Source: Spisula solida (taxonomy: Eukaryota > Mollusca > Bivalvia > Venerida > Mactridae). Taken from it: a DNA stretch of 64,000 nucleotides. The DNA is taken from NCBI GenBank assembly GCA_947247005.1, contig OX365949.1:19967130-20031129 (forward strand). The letters are read 5' to 3'. Position numbers and translations under genes: made by a program. The number at the start of each line of letters is the position of its first letter. Position 1 is the stretch's first letter. The notes beneath the pieces are model-generated. The model was not told where the DNA came from and did not search any database. It saw only the letters and a list, made by a program, of their open reading frames with translations. Positions 22,500 to 35,853 of the stretch are shown here, one piece after another.

Positions 22500-25110
22500 A
22501 AATATAGGTTGACTATGACATTTTTCACGGACGTGTGGACGCGAGGTTCATGATATGCATACGGTTGCCTATCTGCTGCATCGTTGAGAGCTGCTTTTAT
22601 CTTCAATTGGTCCCATCCCTCTGCTTCTGCTTCGTCACGGTATAGTTTTAACACCGATGGGGGAGGGATTACGCAATTATTTATCTTGTGTGAGAGGATC
22701 GATTTGAATCCCTCACTTGACTTGACGTCAACTCACTATACCATTTTGCAGATGATTCCAGTCCACTGCCGTTCATATCAAGAAATAGTTTTTGTACTGC
22801 TCTGTTTGAGTAATAGGTATCGTTAGACCACGATTATTGTTCACTGTATAACGTTCGATAACATTAGTTGTATTGAAAATAAGATCACTATTTGATTTGA
22901 TCTGTCTTTTGCTTCTAGTTGGCTTGATACATTTGTCAGGCGGTACCACTGTCGACCACTTTATGTAGGAACGCTAGTTTGTTGAATCTATGACGATCTT
23001 GTAAAGATGGCAGGTCAAGGTCTTGCAGCATACGAGTCACAGAACCTTCATCTTTAGAGCGGTATGCTGTTTTTCTACAGTCCTTGGCACAATTCCTTAG
23101 ATTTCTACGTAATACTGCCATGGTAGAGTTGACCTTCCTAGTGACTTTGTTGATGTGCGTGGACCATGTCATGTCTTCCCTAGGTATAGGTTAGTCGGAA
23201 CTTGTTTCAGTATTTATGATAATTATGTTCTAGTATCTTACAAGTTACCGAAGTTTTAGCGACACTGGCCTATAGTTCTCTGCGAGATGGACGTCTCCTT
23301 TCGTGTATACAGGTGCCACATCGGCATTTATCCAGTCGTCCGGAAAATTGCTGGTAGTAATAGAATTTTGGAATATAGATGTTACTAAATGTGATAGTAA
23401 TTAACCAATTCCAGAAATTCACACTTTCGTTCATATTTTTAACGTTTTACCCCAAAAAATCTTAACGCCCCAACGGCCAAAATGCAGACTTTGGAAAAAT
23501 ACTCTACTGGTCATACGCTTTCAGAAAAATATAGTGTCCGAAATTCCCTAGGGGGGGGGGAGGGTTTACCCCACTGGCCCATGAACTATAATGACAGGTG
23601 CCAATTGTTTAGAACAGGTTTTCAATAAGACATTGGATATATTATCTGGCCCTACCGCCTTGGAAATCTTAATATTGTAGACGTGTTTCAACCTCAGGAA
23701 CTGTTATGTTGAGGTTTGGCATTGGATGCATATACATGTACTCTTTTTCCAGATGTGGTAGACGAGGGTTAGTATGTTTTCACGGTGGACACTGAGCTGA
23801 ATTAGTCGATGGGAATCTCGGGTTTATCTTTGCTGTCACTGAGCAGGTTGCCATTACGTTTAAGTGGAAATGTTCCAACGAAATCTTTCAGTTTAAGTTT
23901 GACACGTCGCCAGAATGGTTTGCAGTTGTTTTCATCAAATTCCTTTTCTATGGTTTCATTGATATAGTTCACTTCCGCCTTTTTGACTTCCCGTTTACAT
24001 AGTTTCTGGTACTGTTTAAACTCTGGCCACTGGCAATATAGTCTAGCTTTCCTTCTTGTCATACGTTTAAGATTCTTGTTAAACCATGGAAGTGTGCTCC
24101 TCTTTTTGAACACCTTGGATGGTATATGTTTGCCCATTATAGATTGTATATTAGTTTTCAGAAGATTCCATATTTTTTGGATGCGGTGATTTCCCATATT
24201 GACAATTCTATCCGCGAGTTCTTCACAAGCCAATCAGCTTTAGAGAATAGGTATACTTTACGAGGTTAATATCAGAGTCTGTTACCACCATCGCATGATC
24301 ACTTATACCCAAAATACTGTTTGATATCTTCACTAGTGATGAATTGTTGGTGAATAAAAAGTCCAGAATGTTATCCTTACACGTTGGTTGCTCGTTTACC
24401 CATGTGGGTCTATATTTAAAAGAGATATCAATAAGTGTCCGTTGTATAGCTCTGTCTGGGCACGCATGTAATTAACATGCGTGGTCTGGGGCATCCTGCT
24501 TTGCTCGTAGAGTTGACCAGTTAATATCTGGGCAGTTAAAGTCGCCTCCACTGATAATGATATGTTTTCTTTGTGTTGGTTAGTTTTTCAAGGAAAATGT
24601 CAAATTGGTTTAGATCAAACATGTTTCTATGTGGCATATAGAATGAGTATAGTTTACCCTTCACTTTTACTTAGTCCACTCGATTTCACAATCAGTAACC
24701 AGTTAAGTCAATATTCACTCCAATAAACACTCCACCGCCTCGTGATATACGGTCATTTCTAAAGAACGTATTTAGTTATCTGGAAAAACCTTACAATATT
24801 TGATTGCATTTCTAACTGGTGCTTTCCTAGAGTGACGCCCCTTAGCCATGATTCAGTACCGCATATAATATCTGGCTAAGTATAGTTCACACAGGCTGTG
24901 GATTCCTGTTTTTGTTCACGAATTCTACAGCAATTTACGGTAAACAGTGTTAAGTTAGTTTTCTTTGGAAGAGCTATGGTTTCACTAGTATTGGTTCGAG
25001 TTGACGCAGTCCGAGATGTACGGATAGATCCGATACGGTTAGAAAAGTTCCGTGGTGGACGCCTCAGGCTGCCGCACGGGCTACTATAGTGTAGTGGATT
25101 AAATTGGCCA
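22500..25110 (-). mobile_element. Decayed non-LTR retrotransposon (jockey/CR1-like LINE)
   Basis: Read on the minus strand: an apurinic endonuclease start near 24960-24860 (NLTLFTVNC, then PDIICGTESWL in another frame) with many stops to 24240. An open linker of 143 codons follows (24233-23802). Then come GPDNIS and DDWINADVAPVYTKGD / ENYRPVSL phrases of the RT N-terminal part (about 23660-23240) and a C-terminal segment (23172-22936, TWSTHINKVTRK, LRRNLR). The tail TEQYKNYF / VDWNHL is at about 22800-22730. The RT core, including the YxDD region, appears deleted. Clearly dead. Confidence 0.85.
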
Positions 25111-25114
25111 TTTG

Positions 25115-25355
25115 GTATAACCACAGGAATTAGAAGTTCTACCAATAAAATATTATACAAGTCGGTCCATCACAAATCACTCTACATATATAATTATATA
25201 TAAATGTATAATAGAAGGAACGCAACGCCTTTACCCCCTCCAAAATGGAATCCCGTAGCCAGTGCTAACAAAATAAAAAATATATACCGAGGGATGTGTG
25301 ATGGACCGACTTCTATAATATTTTATTGAAAGAACTTCAAATTCCTGTGGTATAA
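25115..25355. mobile_element. 240-bp palindromic MITE-like element
   Basis: Arms of about 57 bp at 25115-25172 and 25298-25354 are inverted copies (landmarks CCACAGGAATT, AATAAAATATTATA, AAGTCGGTCCATCACA), with a few mismatches and an AT-rich spacer. It abuts the 5' end of the decayed LINE. Confidence 0.8.
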
Positions 25356-26067
25356 CAGAGTCAATGGTGGTATCACAATCAAAAATCGGAGTAAAAATAT
25401 TCGAGGTTCTGTGTTCATAAACTGTTTAAAGTAAAACTATCAATGTTTACGCTATCACAAACGCAGCAATACCAAACGACTGATGAATGTCCTAGATATT
25501 CATATTCTTTGGTGTCAACGTCTTCACACGACTTATGGTGTAAGTCCTCTAGTTTCTTATTTCAACATAAATTACTAAAACATGTTGCTCTGAAATTTTT
25601 AATCTCCAAAAGCACCAACAATCATATAATCATTATCACAGGTCTTCTTATTAGGCCCTATACTGTAATACGTAGTAAATTAAACGTCGCTAAAACTCAG
25701 TACTCGTCATTTCCATCAGGCCCCCTTTCATGCAGAGCTAGCAGTTTGACGAATACTGGGTTTTAGCCACTTTGGATTTACTATGTATTCTTTTTTTATT
25801 ATATTTGACAGAAAACCATTGTAACACTTGCGTGTGATGTAAAATGTGCCATATAGTTGCCTTATTCAAATGCTAATACTAAAATAAAGGCGATTTTCGA
25901 ATGACAAAATGTCAAGCGTTATCATTATTGTATTCTATAATACGAACACACTGGATATACTTTATAATCAACTGTCGTAAAGGCAAGCCAAGCTTGAAAT
26001 TAAGTGCTGGTGTTCTGTTTACGAGAAAAACCCCTTCATGGTGATGCGTAATTTCGACCAGGAAGTC

Positions 26068-26216
26068 ACCATGTTTGCTCCAAAGGTGCTAGACATGTGG
26101 ATATAAACCCAATGCTCCCCTCTACAACCCAACATTAAATTACAAAAAAAATCAGATCTCTATAAGGGGATCATTGGGGTCATATCCACATGTCAAGCAC
26201 CCGTGGTTTGCTCCCT
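26068..26216. mobile_element. 150-bp palindromic MITE-like hairpin
   Basis: The arms at 26070-26118 and 26165-26215 pair through GACATGTGGATAT, CCCAATG and TTTGCTCC. The loop is about 45 bp. No coding sequence. Confidence 0.7.
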
Positions 26217-26732
26217 CCAGTCACCGCAGTAAACGTACAGCAACATCATGGACATACTAATCAACATAATCGATTGCCGAATCAAATAATTAACTTTATT
26301 ACGTTTGTAATATATCAACTTTACAAACAATCATACGATAATAAGATAGAAATCCAAGTATTTATTACAGCTGTCATCTCGTTTGTTTACAAATTTCGCG
26401 CTGTGTAGCAAATATAATATCATATTCATGCGCCAAAGATGAAGTAAAATAGTGCGATAGTTTATCCACGAAACCATTATGATGCATTGTTCATATTGCG
26501 TCGTTCATAACGACGTATGACATTGTATACCATATTTTACTTACGGTTAAATTCAAGTCCCAATAAAACATCAACATTAGCATTTTCGTATTTCAACACA
26601 TAATGCACATGCTAGCGAATGGATAACCTAAGTTGTGTTATGTGGCTTCACGTCAAACTTTGATTTAACTTTTAATTAATTAATACATCTACGTTTTTAA
26701 CTTTTGATTAATAAATACATCTACAAGGTAAA

Positions 26733-29700
26733 TCAAATTTTAGATTGCTGCTCCTCGTTCGACAAAAATGCGAATTTGCCAATGTAACCTAATGTGCAAC
26801 AACATAAACTTAGAACTGATTCAACAAACAGTATTAATAAGAACGCTACATACGAATAGGACTCCATCATGTGCCCAATAAACTTGGGATTGGCAGCGAG
26901 CCCACATCCTACAGAGATCATAATCATAGAAGACACACAGCCCGTGACGTCACAGACATGTTCCTCAGTCCATGAGATCACAGCCGGCATAATGAGTACC
27001 ATGAAGAAACCAGACATCGGCATGAATATCCATACCATTACCTGTATCTTATACAAACTGGCTAACAACGTGGCAAGGAACGTAAGCACCCAAGCTATAT
27101 GCGCTATAAATAACACTTTGTTGGTTTGAAGTATCCGGACCAATATAACACCACATAGACCACCCAGACAACTTGCTACCCAGTACAGAGACAACAAAGT
27201 CACAGATGATTCGTTGTCCCACTCCAGGTAATCTATACAAAACGTCACCAAGAAGTCACACAGACTGTCTTCACATGCACTGTAGAAGAAACTCACACCA
27301 AACACACATACAAGCACGAACCATTTACGCTTTCCTGATGTTTTTGCAGCCTTGTTATCTACAATTTTGTCCTGTAAAGATGTATCATCCTCTGTATCCG
27401 AATCACTGTCCTGTCCGACTTCTCCTCCTGTTGGATGCGCACATGTCCGTCTCTGATCATAACCTCCAACTAGAACCATTAGAAGGTAAGGAATTGCTGA
27501 CACTACTAGTAGACAACATGTTACCATGAATGCGTAGTGTATATGACCTTGGGAGTATTTTATAGGACTACCATCATCCATATTTCTAGATACATTCACC
27601 GAGTACGTTTGATTCGACAACTCTGTTGATATTTGGCGAGTGTGCGCACGCGCAATATCAATTGTAGTCTGGTTCACATCGGCGCTTTGTGTTGCCCCAT
27701 GGTGCGTGGACATAAAAGGTTTTGTACCAAATGGAACTACTATTCCACCCAATGTGTACGACAGATACAGTGCTTGCATGTATGGGCCTCCATTCTTCCC
27801 CCAGATCGACGGGACAATGGTATTCGCACCTGAAATATACAGTAAGTTAAGTGTCAACCCGCTACACAAATTTAAAGGACCATCTTAAATGGAACTACAC
27901 ATGCAGGTAGGCATACGATAACCATTATTTACCAAACTAATGACAAAGAGGTAAACCGTTTATAACTCACTGTATTGATAATGTTGATGATGTATTCAGT
28001 ATGCCACCTAATTTATACAGAATCTAATTATTTATACATTCTAACATTCAGGTGGATGAAATGTATTTAACTAAACATCATAATACAGATCTACAACATA
28101 AACTGAACTGTATTCCACAAACACTGCGATAGTTGGTGAAGTGCGTACATTGTATGTTTGTTGTTCATGTACAACAACGGAACAATTTATTACAGAACAT
28201 ACTGTATTCACAGACAGCGAACGTAGTGTTTGTAATGTCAACCTTTTATAGAGGAAAACAAACGACTAATTATTCAAAATTCAGACCCAAATTGTATGAA
28301 AATACCTGCAGTACATCTTAGTGAAATATCGGTATATAGCATAGTATGATACCTGTTGCACACATGTATCATATTAGTGTGTTAAATTCATTTGAAATAG
28401 TCTATTGCATGTCAAAACGCAGAGATGTTTTGTGCGTTTTTAAATGTATTAAACAGCCCGACGGACGTCGGGTGTTAAATCATGTAACCTGCTGGGCAGC
28501 AAGACATTGCATTATACTTGAACTGTTATTTACTTTCAATTGTATAGCTATATAAAGGAGTGTGTTGTAACACCGTGGATACCAGCACGTTACGCACGTG
28601 TATTCACACATATTCATACCTGTGTCAGTGCCTCCACAGAATATACCCGTCAATACCCGTAACACTATCATCACCGGGAATGTCCCACTGTATGGTACAC
28701 ATGCACTGCATACTGCTGCACCTAGTGCGCATACACACATGATAACCAGTCTGTTACAACGGTCATACAGGAAGCCACATAACAGGGAACCAGTCAAAAA
28801 TCCCAGAGACCACGTGGTGAACAGCCATGATGCCGAGTCTAAGTCTATGTGTACGAGTGTCTGAAGGTCTGGTAGAGCCGTTCCTACCTGGAGAACCACC
28901 CATCCCTGAAATATACGAGTTAGCGAGTTTGGTATTATATGCTGAGGTTTTGGATCGAATCCGAGACATCTTGCACTCTGGAAGACACTTCCAACACTAT
29001 TGACAGACTGATTGAGGCGGACAGTTAGTATTGTATATAACTGTAAACAATAGTGTTTATACATATATTATTTAAATAAGGGAGTAAGTGGAACCAAGCG
29101 ACTAAACAACGGAGATGTTTATCATTTTATTATTACCGACGTTTCGGCTTAACACTTAAGCCTTCACCAGGGTTTATACATTATATCATTTAAGACAAAA
29201 TCGACTTTATAGTTAAATTTTATACGTTTTTTTGTGAATCCATAAACATTCAATGTACGTACATGTACGTTGTATCAGAAACGATTACTGTTATGTTTAA
29301 TATAGATCTATATGACAATTAGCAAGTCTACAATGATATTAGCATATTACACATTGACAGCCACTGCGCCAAGAAATACGTTTATGTATTTCGTCAATGT
29401 GCATACTATTCAAATGCTATTCAATGTAAAAGATGCATGTTTTGCATTCGTGGCATTTATTCACAGTGCAGTACTATATAGTTGAATGTTACTCAGATAT
29501 TTACAATTACACATTGTTGAAGCAAACACGCACAAACATGTTTACATGTACCCACGTGTTATCCGTAGTAGTACACAGACGTCAACGCTTGTACAAATAA
29601 TTAACAAGATTTTTGATTATCCTTCCCATGTGGGGATGTGACTGGTTCCTTAATTGTAGAAGGGTAATTAGTTTTAGTAAGATTACAGTCAAGGAAACCT

Positions 29701-32180
29701 GAATAACTGAAAAAAATGAGTATGCATCAAACCAGAATAAACAAATAGATAAAACATACTGCACAACACAATTATAAAGTCGGATTCCGTTACTTAAAAG
29801 AGTTTAAATGGTCCGCATGTCTCATAGAATCATATACATGTATATTCAAAATGTAAAGTAACAGTTGTTTCATATTTAAACTTTTAATGTCATTATATAT
29901 CTAGGTGTAACATATTTTGAATCTACATGCATTCTATGAAGTATGCGGACCATTTAAACTTTTCAATTTTTATTTCTTGGCCGATATTTTCTTGCCCAAT
30001 ATAAATACCTTAATATCAAGGACATCATATACATTCTCAACCATTTTTAAGAGAATAACATATAATCGACATCGAATTGTCATACAGCAGACGGACATAT
30101 ACGCGTATAAACCGATTTCGATAACATGGATTTCTTGGTTCAGCGCATTCAAAGCGTTTAGGGGAGCATGTTTTGTTATCGGTTTAGAACAAGAGTGCAT
30201 CCATTTACTGGATAAAATCAGTATAGCAACGTGTTATATTCAATAGCCTCTGTGGTTAAGTGGATATGTCCGTTGACATAATTATATTTGTCGTTTGAAA
30301 TCGTTGGTTTTGAGTTCAAGCCCAGCAGAAATCGACTTTTTTTAATACTTTGCATAATTTATCATGTTGTTTGATTTTTTATTCTATAAAATATTATATA
30401 GCTCAATATTCACTATATAACCCTGTTCGTCCATGGTACGACGTTTAAACATTTTGCCTGCCAGTACGTACTTTACATTCTTTGTGGGAGTTTCGATTTC
30501 CTGAGTTAACTTTCTTCTTACCATGAATTTAATTTCATACCTTTTATCAGCCTGATGCCATAAAAGAAAACAAAACAACAATTATAAGCAATGCATAACG
30601 TTATTCCATTGGTAGATCTATTTGAAACTATCTGCTCTGCCAACTGCGCTATGGTTGCAATGGAAAAATGTGTGCTTTGTGTAGCCTAATAAAGAGTTTG
30701 TATGCATGTTATCAAAGCTGGATTAGTCAAACCATTTCGACGCAATCTATACAGGGATGCCCGTATAAGCGTCGAAACCATAAGTGCCCAAAATCCAGTG
30801 CATTTTAAATTTTCATGAAATTTGCATTTAACGGCAAATTCTTGCATTTTTTGGCTCTGTACATATTCAATACAATAAAAAAACGCAAAACCCGTCGAAT
30901 ACCTGGTAAAATTGGCCGTTATAATCAGAAAAACAATAAATAAACCAGCGCGCACCGTGTCCGTCAGTGCAAGTTTAAAGACCGTTATCCGTACTGACCG
31001 GATTCGACCGGAACATTATTCGAATCGTTAAAACGAGCCTAAAAAGCTATCACTCATGGTGTTTTTTGTTTGTTTGTCGTTTTCTAACAAAACTATCTTA
31101 ATTCCACTACAAATGTTCTTTTAATCGGGCTCATTTTAAGGTTCGACTCGAATAATTTTTTTACTGTGTCCGTTTGTTAGAAATCGAGCGCGCCAATTTC
31201 TGAGTATTCTGATTGGGCGATAAGCGAATGACGTTTGACGCAAACAATAACAACAAGAACGATGGCTGAAATTGAGGTCATAATTGCGATATAGTAGTGT
31301 TTAAGTTGTCGGATGGACACGTTGCTATGCATTTTTTAAAATGTTATCGGTGTCTATCGCGAGATAAAGGTTCATTCTTCGTATACATGCTACATATTTC
31401 ATAGTGGTTTGACGTTTTCATATATTTTTTAAGAGCTGAAAGTGCGCTAAAAATGTGCGCAATCTCCGACCGTGTTTTGGTCTAATTAGTGTCGGTCTGT
31501 AGTGGCTGGACCGTCAGAATTTTAAGCAGCCACTTGCAGACAGCTTATCTGTCTAAAAGCTGGATCACCTGCATTATGTTTATGTTATAGTCTTCGTATA
31601 TAAACGAACGGCCATATTATCGAAATCGGTCTACAAACTCTTCACCCTTTCCCCTAACAAGTCTGACAAGTGTACAGATTATAAATCATTCCACATGAAG
31701 TAAACCGTTCACATGATGTTTAAAATGGTTCAATGACGGTAGTAAATCAACCACTCAGTAAACTCAGTAACAATTTACATGTATGATACCAATACGGTAT
31801 ATAAACAATATTGATAAGATCTATAGTACATATCTAGTAAAAAGGAAGCGAATTATTTACGCAAATAAGCAAATACAAATGTACATGTATATACGAACCA
31901 AAGTAACATACGACCAAAACGCCGACAGTGACAAAACAAACTTCCTGCGATAAATCCCATCGTGTTTCAAATTGTAAATTAGTTTCAGATTGTCACCAGC
32001 ACTGCTTGCACCTTTGTCCTTCCTGACATGTTTTGTGTCCTTTAAATCCCCTTCTTTTGTGGTAAGAAGTTCATCAGTGGTGTCGTCTGCTGTGTCGATA
32101 AGCTCAGCATCAGCAGCCAGGTCATGGTTGTCACACTCTTGCATAGGTATCACACGTGACGTCTCGTGAATATATTCCAT
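26733..32180 (-). CDS. MFS transporter, MFSD4/NaGLT1-like (3 coding exons)
   Basis: Coding exons: 32180-31899, 28905-28620, 27829-26733; phases close to 1665 nt, 554 residues. The donor at 31898 (GTTCGT) is weak, so the end of exon 1 could shift by a few codons; the other junctions are sound. A hydrophilic acidic N-terminus of about 75 residues precedes twelve likely membrane segments. Between TM2 and TM3 lies the MFS signature GFLYDRCNR (138-146). GTDTGANT and WGKNGGPYMQAL near 186-210 match the MFSD4/sodium-dependent glucose transporter 1 family. A large loop after TM5 has three N-glycosylation sites (N242, N262, N268), and the central cytosolic loop is acidic. Probably a plasma-membrane solute carrier; the substrate cannot be read from sequence. 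Confidence 0.87.
29136..29172 (-). ncRNA. Hammerhead-ribozyme-like motif (probably inactive)
   Basis: On the minus strand: CUGGUGA, then a perfect 7-bp stem (GGCUUAA / UUAAGCC) with a 3-base loop, then GAAAC, then GUC. This is the layout of a minimal hammerhead with an extremely short stem III, as reported for Penelope-like retroelements. The conserved CUGAUGA box carries an A-to-G change, expected to cripple cleavage. It lies in the first intron of the MFS gene. No Penelope coding sequence is visible beside it. Confidence 0.55.
29797..29965. mobile_element. 170-bp palindromic MITE-like element
   Basis: AAAGAGTTTAAATGGTCCGC at about 29799-29818 is repeated inverted at about 29943-29960, and the ATAGAAT and CATGTA landmarks inside also pair. 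The spacer is AT-rich. Confidence 0.7.
30243..30335 (+). mobile_element. tRNA-like SINE fragment
   Basis: An A-box-like GTGGTTAAGTGG is followed by a B-box-like GAGTTCAAGCCC and a T-run (Pol III terminator-like) at 30338-30345. Intervening arms do not fold as a tRNA. Confidence 0.5.
30735..30777. repeat. Two-part hairpin in MFS intron
   Basis: TTTCGACGC pairs with GCGTCGAAA at the base. After a small asymmetric internal loop, TATAC(A)GGG pairs with CCCGTATA around a 3-base ATG loop. The structure could form in DNA or in either transcript. No coding role is seen. Confidence 0.7.
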
Positions 32181-32661
32181 CTTTTAAAACACCTGTGCTG
32201 TGGCGATAAACTCTCTGACATAGTTTATACCACACGTTACGTCGCGTGAATACAAATGCATACTAGTATACTATCTTTACCGCTTGCAGATAACCATTTA
32301 TCTGAAACACTATGTAAACATAAAGTGCATTCCAACAGCCATGTGCATACAAGTACACAGGAAGTATTGATTCGTGTTTTACTTGTACGCTACTCCGTAT
32401 ACATCGCGTATACTCGTCTTTAATTGGTTGTTTTATTTTCCTGCTATTGTTAGCAGTCGAAATTCTCGCTTCACCGAACTCCACGCAACAGTTACGTCCC
32501 CTTATACCTTATTACATAAATGCACTTCGTATGTAATCAAACGAAGGCCACTGTTACAAATGGCTTACACAAAATATATAAAGTCAAATTAACAAATGAA
32601 ATAGTAATGAAATACAATAATGCATTTAGGACAATAAATGTAACTAAAATATGTAACTAAC

Positions 32662-33098
32662 CTGAAACAATAATGTCAAAGAAATTAATTATTTAATATA
32701 TATAAATGATGGTTTAATAAACCGAATGTAGAATACAACGTAAAGGTACGTCCGTAGGACGAGGTACCCATATGAGAATGCACCGAAGCATTCAATTTAG
32801 ATAGCCACATCGGTTTATAGGTTAGATTAATATAAAAGTTTATATGGTCAAGCACTCTATATAGGACTAGATATAGGTTTTATATAGGGAAAAGTGGATT
32901 TGTATAACCTGTGATACTGATATTCTTTGATAATTCATATTCCTATTTATTTATTTAGTAGTAACTAGTAAGTTTGTTTAAAGTTTATAATGTAAGGTTG
33001 TATTGGTATATATTTTATTTTATTATTTATTGACATTTTAAAGCATATTATATTATATATAGAGAATCAAATGTATTGTATATTTATACCCTATGACA
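32662..33098 (-). repeat. 3' LTR of the gypsy-type element, truncated
   Basis: 437 bp starting TGTCATAGGG directly after a purine-rich tract. Similarity to the 5' LTR stops at a TTTCAG sequence near 32662, so about 110 bp of the LTR's far end are missing. Confidence 0.85.
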
Positions 33099-33559
33099 CT
33101 CACCCCCTTCTACAAAATAAATGTCGTCCCGACATTTGAGTACTCGTGTGTGTAACAATAATAGCGAATGTAACACTATGTTAAACACATATTAACGTAA
33201 ACGTAGTTACATAGTAACGAAACGAACGACTTACACGATTAGAGTAATTGAAAGGTACCGTAAGTACGTCAGTGAAATATCAACACAATACATTATATAA
33301 AAACAACAAAATCAACAGTACGACACATTGACATATCAAAGTATGACACTTATTGCTAAAACTGCAACATACAATAAACTCAATCAAAGCACTCACAACA
33401 TATACTCACCATTTCGCAGCCACTGAGGTTGTTGTCGAACTCGTGTTGGTCTGGATGGTGGTGCTACAGCCTGGTCCTCGCAGTTTCTTCTCATAGGTAT
33501 CACATACCTCGGCGCTTGCTCTTTTAAATCAATGGGGTTCGTTCACAGCCATAAATGGT

Positions 33560-35830
33560 AGCAAGAAATTCCGATGAAGGGTTCTACTGGTACGATGGTA
33601 CCTTACTAGGTACACCTCTACTAAGTCCGTCTGCATCTAAGTGTGTGCAACCCTTTTTGTACTTCAGAGAAAAGTTATAATTAGCCAAGGCTGCTAACCA
33701 CCTATGGCTGGTTGCGTCCAGTTTAGCTGTAGTATTGACGTAAGTCTATGGGTTATTGTCTGTAATAACAACAAACTGTGACCCATACAAGTAGTCGTGA
33801 AACTTTTCACTAACAGACCACTTCAGTGCAAGGAATTCGAGTTTATGAGCAGGATAATGCCTTTCACTTTGCTTTAAACTGCGGCTTGCGAAGGCTATAA
33901 CCCTATCCTTTCCCTCATGCTTTTGGTACAATACTGCACCAAGACCTATTGTTGATGCATCAACATGCAATGTAAAAGGGTGGTTGTAATTGGCATAGCC
34001 TAACACCGGTGGATTGACTAACTGTTCTTTGAGTTTGTCAAATGCTTCTTGTTCAGTAGACTCCCACTTGAATGAAGTTTTCTTGGCTGTCTTGGGATTC
34101 TTGTGTTTACTAAGTTTAGTAGGATGCCATATTAACAGGTCATTTAAAGGTCTTGCTATAGAAGCGAAACCTTTAATAAAACGCCTATAGTATCCAGCAA
34201 ATCCAAGAAACTTTCTCACATCTTTTACTGAAGTTGGAGTTGGCCAGTCCTTTACAACATTTGTCTTCGAAGGATCTACCTTTATACCCTCATTCGAAAC
34301 AACGTGTCCGGGATAAGTTATTTCTGACTTGAAGAACTCACATTTGGAGGGTTTAATCTTCAAATGGTACTCCGCCAAACGTTCAAAAACATTAAGTAGA
34401 CGATCCAAATGACTGTCAATATCTTGACTGAAAATAACAATATCATCTAAGTAGATGAGACAGTCTCTCAAGTTCTGGTCACCCATGCAACGCTCCATGA
34501 GTCTTTGGAAAGTGGCTGGTGCGTTACACAGTCCAAACGGCATTCGGTTGCATTCATAGAAACCGACACCTGCAACTTGAAATGCTGTCTTCTCATTATC
34601 AGACTCATCCAGTTCCACCTGTCAATAACCAGAAATGAGGTCAAGTTTTGAAAAATACTTGGCCCCAGACAACATATGAAGTGTGTCTTCTATTCTGGGA
34701 ATTGCATATGCATCCTTTTTAGTCCTTGAATTAAGGTTTCTAAAGTCTATACACAGTCTGATGGTACCATCTTTTTTCCTAACCACCACAACGTTCGATG
34801 ACCAAGGACTTTTAGAATCCTTAACCACTCCAACGTCTATCATATCCTGAATGTGGCTCTTGACTTCTTGATAAATCGATGGCGGAATTCTTCTACAAGG
34901 TTCTTTGAATGGGTTATTGTCTAATAATTCAATTTTATGTTTAACTGCAGAGGTATGTCCCAAATCCATTTAATTCTTCGGAAAAACTGAATCAAACGTT
35001 TGAAATAATGAATAAACTTTTTGTTTTTGTTGTTCGGTTAAATCTGAGTGGTCTAAATCAACTCCATACTTGTTTTCAGGGGAACGATAGCTATCTGTAT
35101 TTGTTGACGTTTGTTGATGACAAAAACCCTGAGAAGTCTTCTTTTCTAATAAGGGAGCTTCTCTAGTGACGTTTACCTCATGGAGCTCACATAAGCTTGA
35201 TTTTGACGGTAAAACAACAGTTTTCGCAGAAAGATTGCAAAGTTTCACTGGAATCCTTGCGGTTTTACCGGGTTTGTCTAGGGTAACAACTCTAGGACAA
35301 ACCGTCAACTTGTTCCTACTTTCTTCCTCAAACTGCTCTGTCACAGCAGAAGATACATTGTTGGTTTTTCTTAGAAAACCAATAACAGTGGAAGACTCCA
35401 TAGGTCGTAAAGTTATTGGTTAAGTGGACCTAACAATACCAACGCTTTGATCACATAAGGCATTAAAAGCCATGGACCAAGCACTTGGAATATTCTTGGA
35501 AGTACAAGAATGTTTTGCTTCTCTTATGAAGTTGGTGCCAAGTAAACAGGGACTGATGCATGGTAGTCGGTGTCTGTCACCACAAGAGCAGCCACCAACG
35601 AACTAATACCAACACAGTCAGCAGTTATCTCCAATTCTACATAGCCTAAGTGTGGAAGCCTTTCACCACCAACTCCAGTTATATCCAGGTCAAAATCCTT
35701 CAAAGGTTTGTATTCCAAGTCGATTGATTTGATGAAGGACTGACAGACAGTTGTCACCATTGAACCTGTGTAAATGAGACCCCTTGTCTGTCTTCCTTCA
35801 ACAATTATATTAGTTTCGTTTCTGCATCCT
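33560..35830 (-). pseudogene. pol region (protease, RT, RNase H) of the gypsy-type element, broken
   Basis: The protease segment begins near 35800; its active-site triad position reads YTGS where Asp is expected. RT follows: a PWSSNVVVVRKKDG stretch, an LDLISGY stretch interrupted by a TGA at about 34620, and YLDD near 34460. RNase H follows (LHVDAS near 33975, ending ITDNNP), cut by a stop at 33746. A weak continuation reaches DGLSRG near 33610. There is no integrase zinc-binding or DDE domain. Confidence 0.85.
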
Positions 35831-35853
35831 AAAAGTTGAGTAGAGATGTGTTT

